Source of the DNA: an uncultured Oscillospiraceae bacterium
GTDB taxonomy: Bacteria > Bacillota > Clostridia > Oscillospirales > Ruminococcaceae
DNA length: 51,156 nucleotides
Assembly (NCBI GenBank): GCA_900547385.1
Contig: URGQ01000004.1
Coordinates: 1-51,156, forward strand
Reading direction: 5' to 3'
The position numbers were made by a program, and so were the translations under genes. The notes under the pieces were generated by a model. That model was not told the DNA's origin, did not search any database, and was given only the letters and a program-made list of their open reading frames with translations. Below are positions 1 to 7,896 of the stretch, in pieces. Numbering within the stretch: the first letter of the stretch is position 1; the number at the start of each line of letters is the position of its first letter.

Positions 1-26
1 TACCTTTTAGAAAGGGGCTTTGAACT

Positions 27-602
27 ATGACTAACGAAAAACTGTATGAGGTCCTTGGCGATATCAATGAGAAATATGTCAGCGAGGCAAGGGTATACCA
101 AAAAGCAAAGAAGTCCATCTGGGCTAAATGGGGAGCGGTTGCAGCTTGTTTGGCTTTAGTATGCGTCGCGGCAATTTCCCTTTTTCCCCACAACAACGAT
201 AGTGTTACTACTCCGGGTACAGCAGACGCAGCACCGATGATTTATGTTAATGACACCTTGTATAAACAGTCTACTTCGCAAACATCGTTCAACGAATTGA
301 AAGACGATTTTGTTTATTTAGGTGTCATTGAAAGTGATGTTACCAACTTCCAAGGCACAAATGACGCAGGTAATTATTTGGACGGCATACCCAAAGAAAA
401 CTTCCAGGCAAATCACCCTATTGTTGGCGCAGAAGTTTATCAATATGGTGATAACATTGTAGTCAAGATTGAGGGGAAATACTGGTTGTATGAAAACTAT
501 CATAGCACAGACCTCGACGGAAACCCAGACGGGTATGGCCCGCTCCCCAATAACCAAACTTCTGGTGAAGAAGTATCAGAACAAGACCCTGCCGCAAACT
601 GA
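27..602 (+). CDS. Membrane-anchored protein of unknown function (anti-sigma-like layout)
   Basis: The 191-residue product has a short charged N-terminal cytoplasmic part (about 1-35) that starts with a LYEVLGDINEKY-type stretch, one transmembrane helix (about 36-55, AAISLF end), and an extracytoplasmic domain of about 135 residues ending in a Ser/Glu/Pro-rich tail. I recall this N-terminal stretch from clostridial proteins encoded next to ECF sigma factors, which have an anti-sigma-like topology. That role is inference, because the sigma-factor side lies outside the window. An AGAAAGGGG ribosome-binding site precedes the ATG. A terminator follows at about 622. No enzymatic motif is visible. 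Confidence 0.7.
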   Translation: MTNEKLYEVLGDINEKYVSEARVYQKAKKSIWAKWGAVAACLALVCVAAISLFPHNNDSVTTPGTADAAPMIYVNDTLYKQSTSQTSFNELKDDFVYLGVIESDVTNFQGTNDAGNYLDGIPKENFQANHPIVGAEVYQYGDNIVVKIEGKYWLYENYHSTDLDGNPDGYGPLPNNQTSGEEVSEQDPAAN

Positions 603-621
603 ATGAGCTATCTTCATATCG

Positions 622-655
622 AAAGGGCAGCCGAGAAATCGACTGTCCTTTTTCT
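622..655 (+). terminator. Intrinsic terminator after the first gene
   Basis: Arms AAAGGGCAG and CTGTCCTTT pair with one G-T wobble around a 12-nt loop and run into a T tract. The hairpin starts about 20 bases after the stop of the preceding gene. Confidence 0.6.
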
Positions 656-758
656 ACGCCCATTTTCCGTCAAATCGACGGATGGATTGGCGGATAGGCT
701 TATATCCACGCAAAAGGTAAAAGGGAGGAAAAAGGAGGGAAAACCGTACCGGTTGGCA

Positions 759-918
759 GAAAAATGTCCCCTGCTGTTCCCGGAAAGGAGCGGCAGGGGG
801 AATATTTTTGTGCTTTTACAGGGTGACAAGGTTCCGGAGAACTTCGACCATCTTTTCCAGCGAACGGACGGGGATAAATTCGTGGATGGAGTGGAAATTG
901 AGACCGCCGGTGGAGAGG
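759..918 (+). repeat. Direct repeat, copy 1 (pepT 3' end plus its terminator)
   Basis: This stretch is nearly identical, in the same orientation, to 6635-6793. I count about five differences including one indel in the terminator part, and no difference over the last 90 or so bases. It contains the bidirectional hairpin (about 765-808) and the last 34 codons of pepT. The two copies bracket a 5.7-kb block holding the TudS-like, codA, codB and LacI-type genes. Identity stops abruptly at 918/6793. Confidence 0.92.
816..918 (-). pseudogene. Remnant of the pepT 3' end
   Basis: Read on the minus strand, this encodes the C-terminal 33 residues of peptidase T (…GGLNFHSIHEFIPVRSLEK…, ending VLRNLVTL) plus the stop codon, exactly as in the intact pepT at 6691-7878. 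The upstream coding sequence is missing: beyond 918 the frame runs into unrelated intergenic sequence. It has no start codon or ribosome-binding site and is not a functional gene. Confidence 0.9.
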
Positions 919-947
919 GGAGCCCAGGAAATGAAGAAATAGGGCAA

Positions 948-993
948 AGGACAAAGAGAAAGGGCCAGCCGGGGAGACAATTCCGGCTGGCCC
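948..993 (-). terminator. Terminator of the codB-codA-tudS-like operon
   Basis: Perfect 11-bp arms, GGGCCAGCCGG at 962-972 and CCGGCTGGCCC at 983-993, enclose a short loop. On the minus strand they are followed by the T-rich tract TTTCTCTTTG. The hairpin sits just past the stop of the TudS-like gene. Confidence 0.8.
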
Positions 994-1015
994 CAAAAGA
1001 GAGAGGGAAAACCTG

Positions 1016-1615
1016 TTACTTTTCGAGTTCCTTCATGCACTTTGCAAGAAAGGCATCAAAGTTTGCGATGATCTGATCGAAGGGCTGAGAGGCATCATCG
1101 AGCCCCAAACCATAGAACGGAGGCATGGGTAGGCCACGATCGCGGATCGCCTTTTGCATTTCATCGACAAAAACGCCGACACCTTCGATAACAGCATTGC
1201 CGTAATCCAGAGGAGCCTCAGGGGGGCCGCCCCAGTTTTCATCCCAACTGGTCAGCCCGCAACCGCAGGTGGGGGAACCATCACAGCACAGCACTGCTAC
1301 GGTATCATAATCCATCTGCATGTAGGAGTACATATAGTCTACTTCCTTTTCCGCCAGCTGACGGCAGTGACGGCGGAAGCCGACATTGTCATAAAGATTC
1401 TTGGTGTGCTGCCAGCGCTGGATGCCAAGGTATAGGGTTTCGGGGCAATCCATCTGCTGTACGCCCAGATCGTATTTAGCAAGGATATCAATAAATTCCT
1501 TGCTGAAGCCACCGTAGCGTGCCAGCGGAAGCACCTTATTATTGGTATTCAGTAGGCAGCTGGAGCAAAAGACGATCTTTTTGCTGCGGTTGTCATTTTT
1601 ATTGTTCATTGCCAT
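1016..1615 (-). CDS. TudS-related putative desulfidase (CD3072-like, DUF523 relative)
   Basis: The 199-residue soluble protein shows the cysteine pattern of DUF523/TudS proteins: an N-terminal FCSSCLLN, a central CPE (MDCPETLY) and a SPTCG motif (DGSPTCGCG). In TudS three cysteines hold an Fe-S cluster that removes sulfur from thiouracil. The sequence resembles the CD3072 branch by recollection, and its substrate has not been shown. I chose the ATG at 1615 because AGGAAGG lies 8 bases upstream; a longer frame upstream overlaps codA and has no such site. It is the third gene of codB-codA-tudS-like, 19 bases after codA. This suggests thiopyrimidine desulfuration to uracil, coupled with cytosine deamination. 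Confidence 0.8.
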   Translation of the reverse strand: MAMNNKNDNRSKKIVFCSSCLLNTNNKVLPLARYGGFSKEFIDILAKYDLGVQQMDCPETLYLGIQRWQHTKNLYDNVGFRRHCRQLAEKEVDYMYSYMQMDYDTVAVLCCDGSPTCGCGLTSWDENWGGPPEAPLDYGNAVIEGVGVFVDEMQKAIRDRGLPMPPFYGLGLDDASQPFDQIIANFDAFLAKCMKELEK

Positions 1616-1634
1616 AAGATTTGCCTTCCTTTGC

Positions 1635-2921
1635 TTAGAGGTTTTCCGCGGTGAGGCGGAAGTCGATATTTTCCTGCTTGCCCTCGAATTCCAGTGTGCG
1701 GCGGGCGGGTACCGTGCGGCAGACAACGCAGCCATGGCGAATGACATAGAGACATTCACTTTGCAGGCGGATAGCGTCAAACTCGCTTTCGGCGTCCAGT
1801 ACGATCATATTGGCGGGATTGCCAACGGCGAGACCATAGCCCATAAGGCACATAGTGCGGGCGCTGTTGCAGGTGATCATATCAATGAGCTGGGCGACCT
1901 GCGGATAGCCGCTGAGTTGGGCGTAGTTCATCAGCAGGGCGGCGCCGGCAAGCGGTGAGCCCTTGCCCATGGGATACCACGGATCCATGATGTCATCGCT
2001 GCCGATGCAGACATTGATGCCATTGGCCAGGAGCTCATCCACGCGGGTGTGCCCGCGGTGACGGGGGTAGCCGTCGGTGCGGTTTTGCAGGCAGGAGTTG
2101 GCGAAGGGATTGGTGACCATGTTCATTTGGGCTTTTTTGAGGAAGCCTATGAGCTTGAACGCGAAGTCATTATTGTAATTGTGCATGGCGGTGGTATGGC
2201 TTGCCGTAACACGGCCCTGCATTCCACGGACAATTGTTTCCCGTGCCATTGCCTCCACAAAGCGGGACTGGTCATCGGTATTTTCATCGCAGTGGATATC
2301 GATGAGCGCACCGTATTTTTCCGCGAGGTCAAAGACAAACTTGACATCGCGCAGGCCGTCCTCAGGGCTGTACTCCATGTAGGGTAGGCCGCCAACGGCA
2401 TCGCAGCCCAGCTTCATGGCGTTTTCCATCAGGTCGGTGTGACCCTTTTCGGTGAAGATACATTCCTGAGGAAACGCGACGATCTGAAGATCGACGAGGT
2501 CCTTCATTTCCTCACGAACCTCCAGCAGCGCTTCCACCACAGTACCAGTCGGCTCGGTGGCATCTGCATGGGTGCGCAGGAACATGGAACCATTGGCGAC
2601 TTCCCACTTGATGACATCGCGGGCGTTTTTCTTGATGGTCTCCTTGGTAAGACCCTGCATGCGCTCGCCCCAGATGTTGATGCCCTCGATGAGGGTGCCG
2701 CTCATATTGTAGCGGGGCTTGCCGACGCTGAGGACAGCATCCAGATGCAGATGGGCATCGCAGAACGGGGCGGAGACCAGCTTGCCGGCGACATCAATGA
2801 TCTCATCGGCAGGGTAAGAAAGCCCGCCCCCGATCTCGGCAAAGACACCGTCCTTGATGTAGAGATCGGTGAGCTCCTGATGACCGCGCATTCTGGCGTT
2901 TTTGATGAGAATAGTGCTCAT
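1635..2921 (-). CDS. codA: Cytosine deaminase (CodA-type amidohydrolase)
   Basis: At 428 residues it matches the length of E. coli CodA (427) and aligns along its whole length. Visible motifs are the metal-binding HLHLD (about 57-61), the FPQE substrate-binding segment, IDIHCDE, TASHTTAMH and a GSDD…DPWYPMG segment carrying the catalytic metal-binding Asp. It hydrolyses cytosine to uracil and ammonia in the cytosol. Some family members act on isoguanine or other substituted pyrimidines, so the exact substrate is not certain. The gene lies 27 bases after codB and 19 before the TudS-like gene, which supports one transcript. GAAAGGCGG precedes the ATG. Confidence 0.93.
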   Translation of the reverse strand: MSTILIKNARMRGHQELTDLYIKDGVFAEIGGGLSYPADEIIDVAGKLVSAPFCDAHLHLDAVLSVGKPRYNMSGTLIEGINIWGERMQGLTKETIKKNARDVIKWEVANGSMFLRTHADATEPTGTVVEALLEVREEMKDLVDLQIVAFPQECIFTEKGHTDLMENAMKLGCDAVGGLPYMEYSPEDGLRDVKFVFDLAEKYGALIDIHCDENTDDQSRFVEAMARETIVRGMQGRVTASHTTAMHNYNNDFAFKLIGFLKKAQMNMVTNPFANSCLQNRTDGYPRHRGHTRVDELLANGINVCIGSDDIMDPWYPMGKGSPLAGAALLMNYAQLSGYPQVAQLIDMITCNSARTMCLMGYGLAVGNPANMIVLDAESEFDAIRLQSECLYVIRHGCVVCRTVPARRTLEFEGKQENIDFRLTAENL

Positions 2922-2948
2922 AGTTTAGTTACCGCCTTTCTCCATGGA

Positions 2949-4220
2949 TCATTTCTTATCGGCGACCAGATAATACAGGATACCGATGACGAGGAAGGTG
3001 GGAATGCAGGAGCCGAGAACCGGCCAGAAGTAATAGAGCAGGTTATACATAGCGGCGCCGATGAGCCAGATGATGATGGCCTTCCAGTTAAAGCCGCCCT
3101 TGAACCAGTACTTGGAGGTGCTATCCTCTGCCAGCATTTCCTCGGGAACCACCTTCTGCTTCTTGATGAGGAAGTAATCCACCAACATGATAGCAATAAG
3201 CGGAACAAAGATGGAGCCAACGATGGTGAGAAAGCTGATGAAATGACCGATGAGATTGGGAATGAGTGCGATGCCGGTCATAACGATGCCGCCGATGCCG
3301 ATGATCTGCCAGGGCTTTGCCTTGGGCCAAACATTGACGAAGGAGATGGAGGCAGAGTAGAGGTTCATAACATTGGTGGTAACGGAGGACAGAACAATGA
3401 TGAGCAGCGCGGGAATGCCGAGGCCCAGAGAAAGCAGCATATCAACGGGGTTGGCATTGCCGGTGGTCATATAGGAGATGCCGCCCACGAACATGAAGCC
3501 CGCAGCACCGGCGAGAGAACCGATGAGGGTGCCCCAGCTGGAGGAGGACTTGCTTTTGGCGTAGCGGGTGTAGTCGCAGACCATGGGACCCCACGCGAAG
3601 GCGTTGCTGGCGACAATATCAAGACCGGCAAGCAGACCGATGGCGGCAACGGGTTGGTAGTTGGTGATGCTGCTCCAGCCGTAGTTCTTGATGATGAGAA
3701 CGGCGGAAACAACTGTGAGAATAGCCAGCAGCGGAACGGAAACACGCTGTAGCCAGGTAATGGAACGCACACCGTAGGCAGTGATGACGAGCTGAACGAT
3801 GCCGGTGACAACGATCCACAGGGCAAGGTTCTCAAAGCCGGTCATTGCCTTGATGATGCTGTTGATAGAAGCGCCGCAGATGACGGTGACATTGGCGCCC
3901 CAGCCCAGCAGCTGAATGCCGTTGGCGACGGAGGGCAGATAGGAGCCCTTAACGCCGAAGGTCATGCGGGTGGCAGCCATGGTGGGGATACGAACATTGA
4001 AGCCGATGACGCCCAGCGCCAGCAGAGGCAGGAATACTAGAATGTTGCCGGCGATGAGAATGAGTATCATTTTGCCGAAGCCCAGCTCCGCCAGCGAGCC
4101 GCCGATCATCAGACGGGGGACGGCGACATTGGCACAGAACCAGATGAATGCCATATCCCACAGACCGGTTTTCTGCTCGGTCAATGGGGTTACGACCAAG
4201 CCTTCCTTTTCTAACTTCAT
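2949..4220 (-). CDS. codB: Cytosine permease (NCS1 family, CodB-type)
   Basis: The 423-residue membrane protein has about twelve hydrophobic segments and the NCS1 features near the N-terminus (TPLTEQKTGLWDM, then WFCANV). A conserved SNAFAWGPMVCDYTRY stretch lies near the middle. Members of this family import cytosine with protons or sodium. It is the first gene of the operon with codA and the TudS-like gene, transcribed away from the LacI-type regulator. A promoter is visible at 4301-4329, and GGAG precedes the ATG. Given the neighbour, it may also carry thiolated or otherwise modified pyrimidines; that is inference. Confidence 0.92.
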   Translation of the reverse strand: MKLEKEGLVVTPLTEQKTGLWDMAFIWFCANVAVPRLMIGGSLAELGFGKMILILIAGNILVFLPLLALGVIGFNVRIPTMAATRMTFGVKGSYLPSVANGIQLLGWGANVTVICGASINSIIKAMTGFENLALWIVVTGIVQLVITAYGVRSITWLQRVSVPLLAILTVVSAVLIIKNYGWSSITNYQPVAAIGLLAGLDIVASNAFAWGPMVCDYTRYAKSKSSSSWGTLIGSLAGAAGFMFVGGISYMTTGNANPVDMLLSLGLGIPALLIIVLSSVTTNVMNLYSASISFVNVWPKAKPWQIIGIGGIVMTGIALIPNLIGHFISFLTIVGSIFVPLIAIMLVDYFLIKKQKVVPEEMLAEDSTSKYWFKGGFNWKAIIIWLIGAAMYNLLYYFWPVLGSCIPTFLVIGILYYLVADKK

Positions 4221-4300
4221 AAAACTACACTCCTCAAATATTCTTGAATCTTTCTATTATTTGAACACTGTTTTGTGCGCGCGCCACACATTACAGTTTC

Positions 4301-4329
4301 ATGTTACCGTCAACATTCGGGAGTGTCAA
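4301..4329 (-). promoter_or_regulatory. Promoter of codB-codA-tudS-like
   Basis: On the minus strand TTGACA (4324-4329) is followed after exactly 17 bases by TAACAT (4301-4306). It lies 81 bases upstream of the codB start. A second TTGACG lies inside the spacer. Confidence 0.6.
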
Positions 4330-4371
4330 ATGAGAAAAAGAGAATTTTGACTGAAATAGAACGGAAAAACA

Positions 4372-4400
4372 TTGCTTTTTGGGCCGAAAAAGTGTATTAT
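4372..4400 (+). promoter_or_regulatory. Candidate promoter of the LacI-type regulator
   Basis: TTGCTT (4372-4377), 17 bases, TATTAT (4395-4400). It would give a leader of about 250 bases before the ATG at 4660. The first pseudo-palindrome TTTACGCAAA overlaps its -10 and start point, which suggests autoregulation. Confidence 0.45.
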
Positions 4401-4411
4401 TTACGCAAATT
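4400..4411 (+). promoter_or_regulatory. Candidate LacI-family operator, site 1
   Basis: TTTACGCAAATT occurs here and again at 4557-4568. The core TTTACGCAAA is a pseudo-palindrome with the central CG typical of LacI-family operators. This site overlaps the end of the putative regulator promoter. Confidence 0.45.
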
Positions 4412-4556
4412 GGACTTCACTGTTTCTGATTAAGGTAAAAATGGTGCTGGATTTCACAAATATGCCAAAAAATAAACAACAATTTGACGATTTTGAACAA
4501 GAGGAAGAGGTTATCAAAGGCAAGACAATGAAGCGGAAAGCACATGAAAGTGCTGT

Positions 4557-4568
4557 TTTACGCAAATT
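4557..4568 (+). promoter_or_regulatory. Candidate LacI-family operator, site 2
   Basis: An exact second copy of TTTACGCAAATT, 157 bases downstream of site 1, in the leader of the regulator gene. It continues into TTGACA. The spacing would allow DNA looping between two sites. The rest of 4221-4659 is AT-rich with several AATTTTGAC-like motifs and no convincing gene. Confidence 0.42.
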
Positions 4569-4659
4569 TTGACACCAAAAAAAGATTAGAGGAGGCTAAA
4601 ACGGTAAACTGCACAAAAGCGATAACGAATTTTTGACAAAACGAGAGGGTGTGAAAAAT

Positions 4660-6636
4660 ATGGCGACCATTCAGGAGATCGCGAAGCGGGCGGGTACATC
4701 GGTGGCGACGGTGTCGCATGTCATCAACCGGACAAGGTTCGTCAGTGACGAACTGCGCGGCCGTGTGGAGCGGGCCATGGAGGAGCTGGGTGCGCCAAAG
4801 CAGGAGCGTGGGAAGATCACGGTGGGCTTTTTACTGCGCAACTATCGGTGCAGCTTTGCCGAGGACCTGATCGATGCCCTGCACTGTTGTGGGGATATCC
4901 ACAACCGCGAGGAGCTTTCTCACCGTGTGGTGGGTCCCGGTGATATCGAGGTGGTATCGATTTTGGTAAAGACCGAGATGACCCTGCAGGAGCTGAAAAC
5001 TTATCAGAAGCGCTATGGGTTGGACTACATCATACTGGACTACACGGTGCGGCTGGTGCAGACCCGCTATCACGAGACAGTGGAGGCACCCATCATCTTC
5101 CTGAACCACGACCCGAAGGTGTACCCGCGCTGCTACCACATCAACTTTGATTACCGTGCGGCGATGGTAGCGGCGCTGCGGCATATGGTCTCGCTGGGGC
5201 ACCGCAACATTCTGGTTATCACACCCAAGGAGAACCCCTACACCAATCGGCTGGTGCTGGAGACATGCAAGCTGTTTTACAAGCAGAACCATATGGTATT
5301 TCCTGATGAAAACCTGGTGGAGATCGAGACTTACCTGTTCCGTACGCTGGCGCTGGAAAACCTGGACCAAGTATTGGGAACACTGCAAAGCCGCGGCATT
5401 ACCGGCATTATTACCACTGAAATGATGGCGACGATGCATGTGGTGGATTACCTGCAGCATCAGGGCGTCACCATGCCGCAGGATATCTCCCTTTTGGCCA
5501 TCGGGGATATCTTCCTTACCAAGTACCTGTTTTTTAATCGCACCCGTATCGATATGAGGATCATCGAGGTGGTGCAGGATATCATCAAAATAATAAAAGG
5601 GGACGGCGGGCAGCGGTTTTTCAGCATCTCGCCGGAGTTCATCACCGGGGACAGCACCAAGGCACTGGTTTTTGACCAGTTTGACCGCCCCGGCGCCAGT
5701 CAGCTTTCGCTGGAGCTTTCCGAGGCGGATATCCAAAAGGTGCGGGCGGGTGACTACAAGGTGTGCGTTTCCACCTATATGGAGACCACGCCGGTGAGCC
5801 ATTCCAAGCTGGAGGGGCTGCGGGACGGCCTGAATACGCTGGGGATCCATCTAGTGCAAAAGACCGACGCCCACGGCAGCTATGAGATCCAGGAGCTGCA
5901 ATTGCAGAGCTTTGCTGCGGCCAAGCCGGATGCGGTTATCTGCATCCCTAACCTGGATGAATGCAGTGTTTCGCCTTTCCGGAAGCACCTGCCCCGCCGC
6001 ACAAAGGTGCTGTTTTCCTCCTGTGTGCCGACAGGCTTTACTGCGAACCAGTACGACTGCTGTATTGCCAGCAACATGGTGGAAAGCGGTAAGCAGGCCA
6101 GCTGGCTGCTGGGCAAATACATGACAGCGCATGGGCTGACCCATGCCGCCTACCTGTGCTACGGCGGAGATTCCCAGCCGGCGCGGCACCGTGATCGCAG
6201 TGCCATCAGCATATTGGAGGAGGAGTTCCCACTGATCACACTGGATAAGGTGGTGCAGTATACCGAGGAAACGCAGGCGTACACGATGATAAACGACCTG
6301 CTGCGGGAGCTGCCGCAGATAGAGGCGCTGTACATCAGCCAAAGCCGCATGGCGGAGGCGGTGCTGGGAGTACTGTCGCTGCTGGGGCGTACCGATATTA
6401 AGGTGGTGACGCAGGGGGTGAGCAAGGAGGTTATAGACCAGCTGGATGAGCACAGTAATGTCATTGGCGTGGTGGTGCCGAACAGCTATGAAATAGGACG
6501 GCTGCTGGCATACGCCTGTGCTCACTATTTTCTTGGAGTGGAGCCTGCCCCCTTTGTGGCGGTCGATCCGGTGGCTTTTACACCGCAGAATCTTTCCGGC
6601 GCATGGTTGAGCGTTATGAAAAATAAGCTGACATAA
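4660..6636 (+). CDS. LacI-type transcriptional regulator with two tandem periplasmic-binding-like domains
   Basis: Residues 1-46 form a LacI HTH (MATIQEIAKRAGTSVATVS). Residues about 53-330 read as a first periplasmic-binding-protein fold (RHMVSLGHRNILVI, ITGIITTEMMA, LAIGD). Residues about 365-650 read as a second one (EGLRDGLNTLGIHLV, KPDAVICIPN, NMVESGKQASWLLGKYM, HSNVIGVVVPNSYEIG). At 658 residues it is about twice the usual LacI length of 330-350. I chose ATG 4660 over an upstream TTG at 4633 because GAGAGGG lies just before it and MATIxxIAK is the family start. It is divergent from codB-codA, so control of pyrimidine uptake is likely. Two ligands, or one ligand and one structural domain, are possible. 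Confidence 0.85.
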   Translation: MATIQEIAKRAGTSVATVSHVINRTRFVSDELRGRVERAMEELGAPKQERGKITVGFLLRNYRCSFAEDLIDALHCCGDIHNREELSHRVVGPGDIEVVSILVKTEMTLQELKTYQKRYGLDYIILDYTVRLVQTRYHETVEAPIIFLNHDPKVYPRCYHINFDYRAAMVAALRHMVSLGHRNILVITPKENPYTNRLVLETCKLFYKQNHMVFPDENLVEIETYLFRTLALENLDQVLGTLQSRGITGIITTEMMATMHVVDYLQHQGVTMPQDISLLAIGDIFLTKYLFFNRTRIDMRIIEVVQDIIKIIKGDGGQRFFSISPEFITGDSTKALVFDQFDRPGASQLSLELSEADIQKVRAGDYKVCVSTYMETTPVSHSKLEGLRDGLNTLGIHLVQKTDAHGSYEIQELQLQSFAAAKPDAVICIPNLDECSVSPFRKHLPRRTKVLFSSCVPTGFTANQYDCCIASNMVESGKQASWLLGKYMTAHGLTHAAYLCYGGDSQPARHRDRSAISILEEEFPLITLDKVVQYTEETQAYTMINDLLRELPQIEALYISQSRMAEAVLGVLSLLGRTDIKVVTQGVSKEVIDQLDEHSNVIGVVVPNSYEIGRLLAYACAHYFLGVEPAPFVAVDPVAFTPQNLSGAWLSVMKNKLT

Positions 6637-6685
6637 AAATTCCCCCTGCTGTTCCCGAAAAGGAGCGGCAGGGGGAATATTTTTG
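6635..6685. terminator. Bidirectional terminator between the regulator and pepT
   Basis: AAAATTCCCCCTGC pairs with GCAGGGGGAATATTTT around a partly paired loop. T tracts follow on both strands, serving the two convergent genes. A near-copy lies at 759-808. Confidence 0.85.
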
Positions 6686-6793
6686 TGCTTTTACAAGGTG
6701 ACAAGGTTCCGGAGAACTTCGACCATCTTTTCCAGCGAACGGACGGGGATAAATTCGTGGATGGAGTGGAAATTGAGACCGCCGGTGGAGAGG
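6635..6793 (+). repeat. Direct repeat, copy 2 (pepT 3' end plus terminator)
   Basis: This is the original copy, because it is continuous with the intact pepT. It matches 759-918 in the same orientation, as described there. The left boundary coincides with the stop codon region of the LacI-type regulator. Confidence 0.92.
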
Positions 6794-7878
6794 TTGGGGC
6801 AGGGGAGTCCCTCGTAGGAGAGACGGGCACCATCGGTGCCGCCGCGGATGGCGACGATCTTGGGAGTGACGCCGGCCTTTTGCATGGCGGCTTCGGCGTT
6901 ATGGATCAGGTACATATGGTCGGTGAGCTTCTCCTTCATATTGTAGTAGCTATCGGTCATATGCAGGGTAAAGGTGCCGGCACCGTATTTCTGATTCATA
7001 AAATCGGCGGTTTGCTGCATGAGCACCTTGCGGGCCTCGAACTTTTCCCGGTTGTGATCGCGGATGATGTAGGCCGCTTCGGCGGAGGATTCATCGCCCG
7101 ACATTCCGCAGAGGTGGAAGAAGCCCTCATAGCCCTCGGTGTGGGCGGGAGTTTCGGCGGCGGGCAGCAGGCCGATAAATTCCGCCAGCAGCAGGGCCGC
7201 GTTCTTCATTTTGTTTTTGGCACTACCGGGGTGGATATTGAGCCCCCGCACCTTGACCGTCGCCGCCGCGGCATTGAAGTTTTCATACTCGATCTCGCCC
7301 AGCTCGCCGCCATCCACGGTATAGGCTTCCTTGGCAGGGAAGCGATCCATGCGGAAGCGGTCGGTGCCGCGGCCGATCTCCTCATCGGGGGTGAAGCAGA
7401 CGGCAATGGGACGATGCTTTACCTCGGGGTGAGCCAGCAGGTACTCGCACAGGGTAACGATCTCCGCCACACCGGCTTTATCATCGGCGCCCAGCAGGGT
7501 GGTGCCATCGGTGACAATAAGCTCCTGGCCGATGTATTCCTCCAGGAAGGGATAATCGGTGGGGGAAAGGGTGGAAGTGCCCAGCTCCAGTACGCCGCCG
7601 GGGTAGGTGACAATGCGGGGCTTAATGTGATCGCCGCTGACGGCGGGACTGGTATCCATGTGGGCAATAAGGCCAAGGGCTTCGCCCTCGCCGGGGAGAT
7701 AGCCGTAAACATAGCCATCGGCATCTTGCTCTACATCGGTAAGTCCCAGGGCTTTCAGTTCTTCAGCAATGGCGGCCCCCAGCACCAGCTGATTGGGGGT
7801 GGAGGGACAGGTCTCGCTCTTTTCATCGCTGTTGGTGCCGTAGCCCACATATTTTAAGAAGCGTTCGGTAATATTCAT
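6691..7878 (-). CDS. pepT: Peptidase T (tripeptide aminopeptidase, M20)
   Basis: The 395-residue zinc peptidase removes the N-terminal residue of tripeptides in the cytosol. M20B motifs are visible: AHMDTSP near residue 73, LLGADDKAG near 132 (bridging Asp), TPDEEIGRG near 168 (catalytic Glu), NIHPGSAKNKM, and RGGTDGARLS. A C-terminal GGLNFHSIHEF carries the last metal-binding His. The length is close to E. coli PepT (408). It follows sufB by 18 bases on the same strand and probably shares its transcript. Its last 34 codons are duplicated at 816-918. Confidence 0.95.
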   Translation of the reverse strand: MNITERFLKYVGYGTNSDEKSETCPSTPNQLVLGAAIAEELKALGLTDVEQDADGYVYGYLPGEGEALGLIAHMDTSPAVSGDHIKPRIVTYPGGVLELGTSTLSPTDYPFLEEYIGQELIVTDGTTLLGADDKAGVAEIVTLCEYLLAHPEVKHRPIAVCFTPDEEIGRGTDRFRMDRFPAKEAYTVDGGELGEIEYENFNAAAATVKVRGLNIHPGSAKNKMKNAALLLAEFIGLLPAAETPAHTEGYEGFFHLCGMSGDESSAEAAYIIRDHNREKFEARKVLMQQTADFMNQKYGAGTFTLHMTDSYYNMKEKLTDHMYLIHNAEAAMQKAGVTPKIVAIRGGTDGARLSYEGLPCPNLSTGGLNFHSIHEFIPVRSLEKMVEVLRNLVTL

Positions 7879-7896
7879 GGGATGAGCCTCCTTCGT

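Noticed and set aside
603..1076. A 157-codon frame across the pepT-end repeat
   Set aside because: It is an antisense reading of the pepT remnant and crosses two terminators.
4372..4572. A 66-codon frame in the codB/LacI intergenic region
   Set aside because: AT-rich, no family, no Shine-Dalgarno, and it covers the likely promoter and operators.
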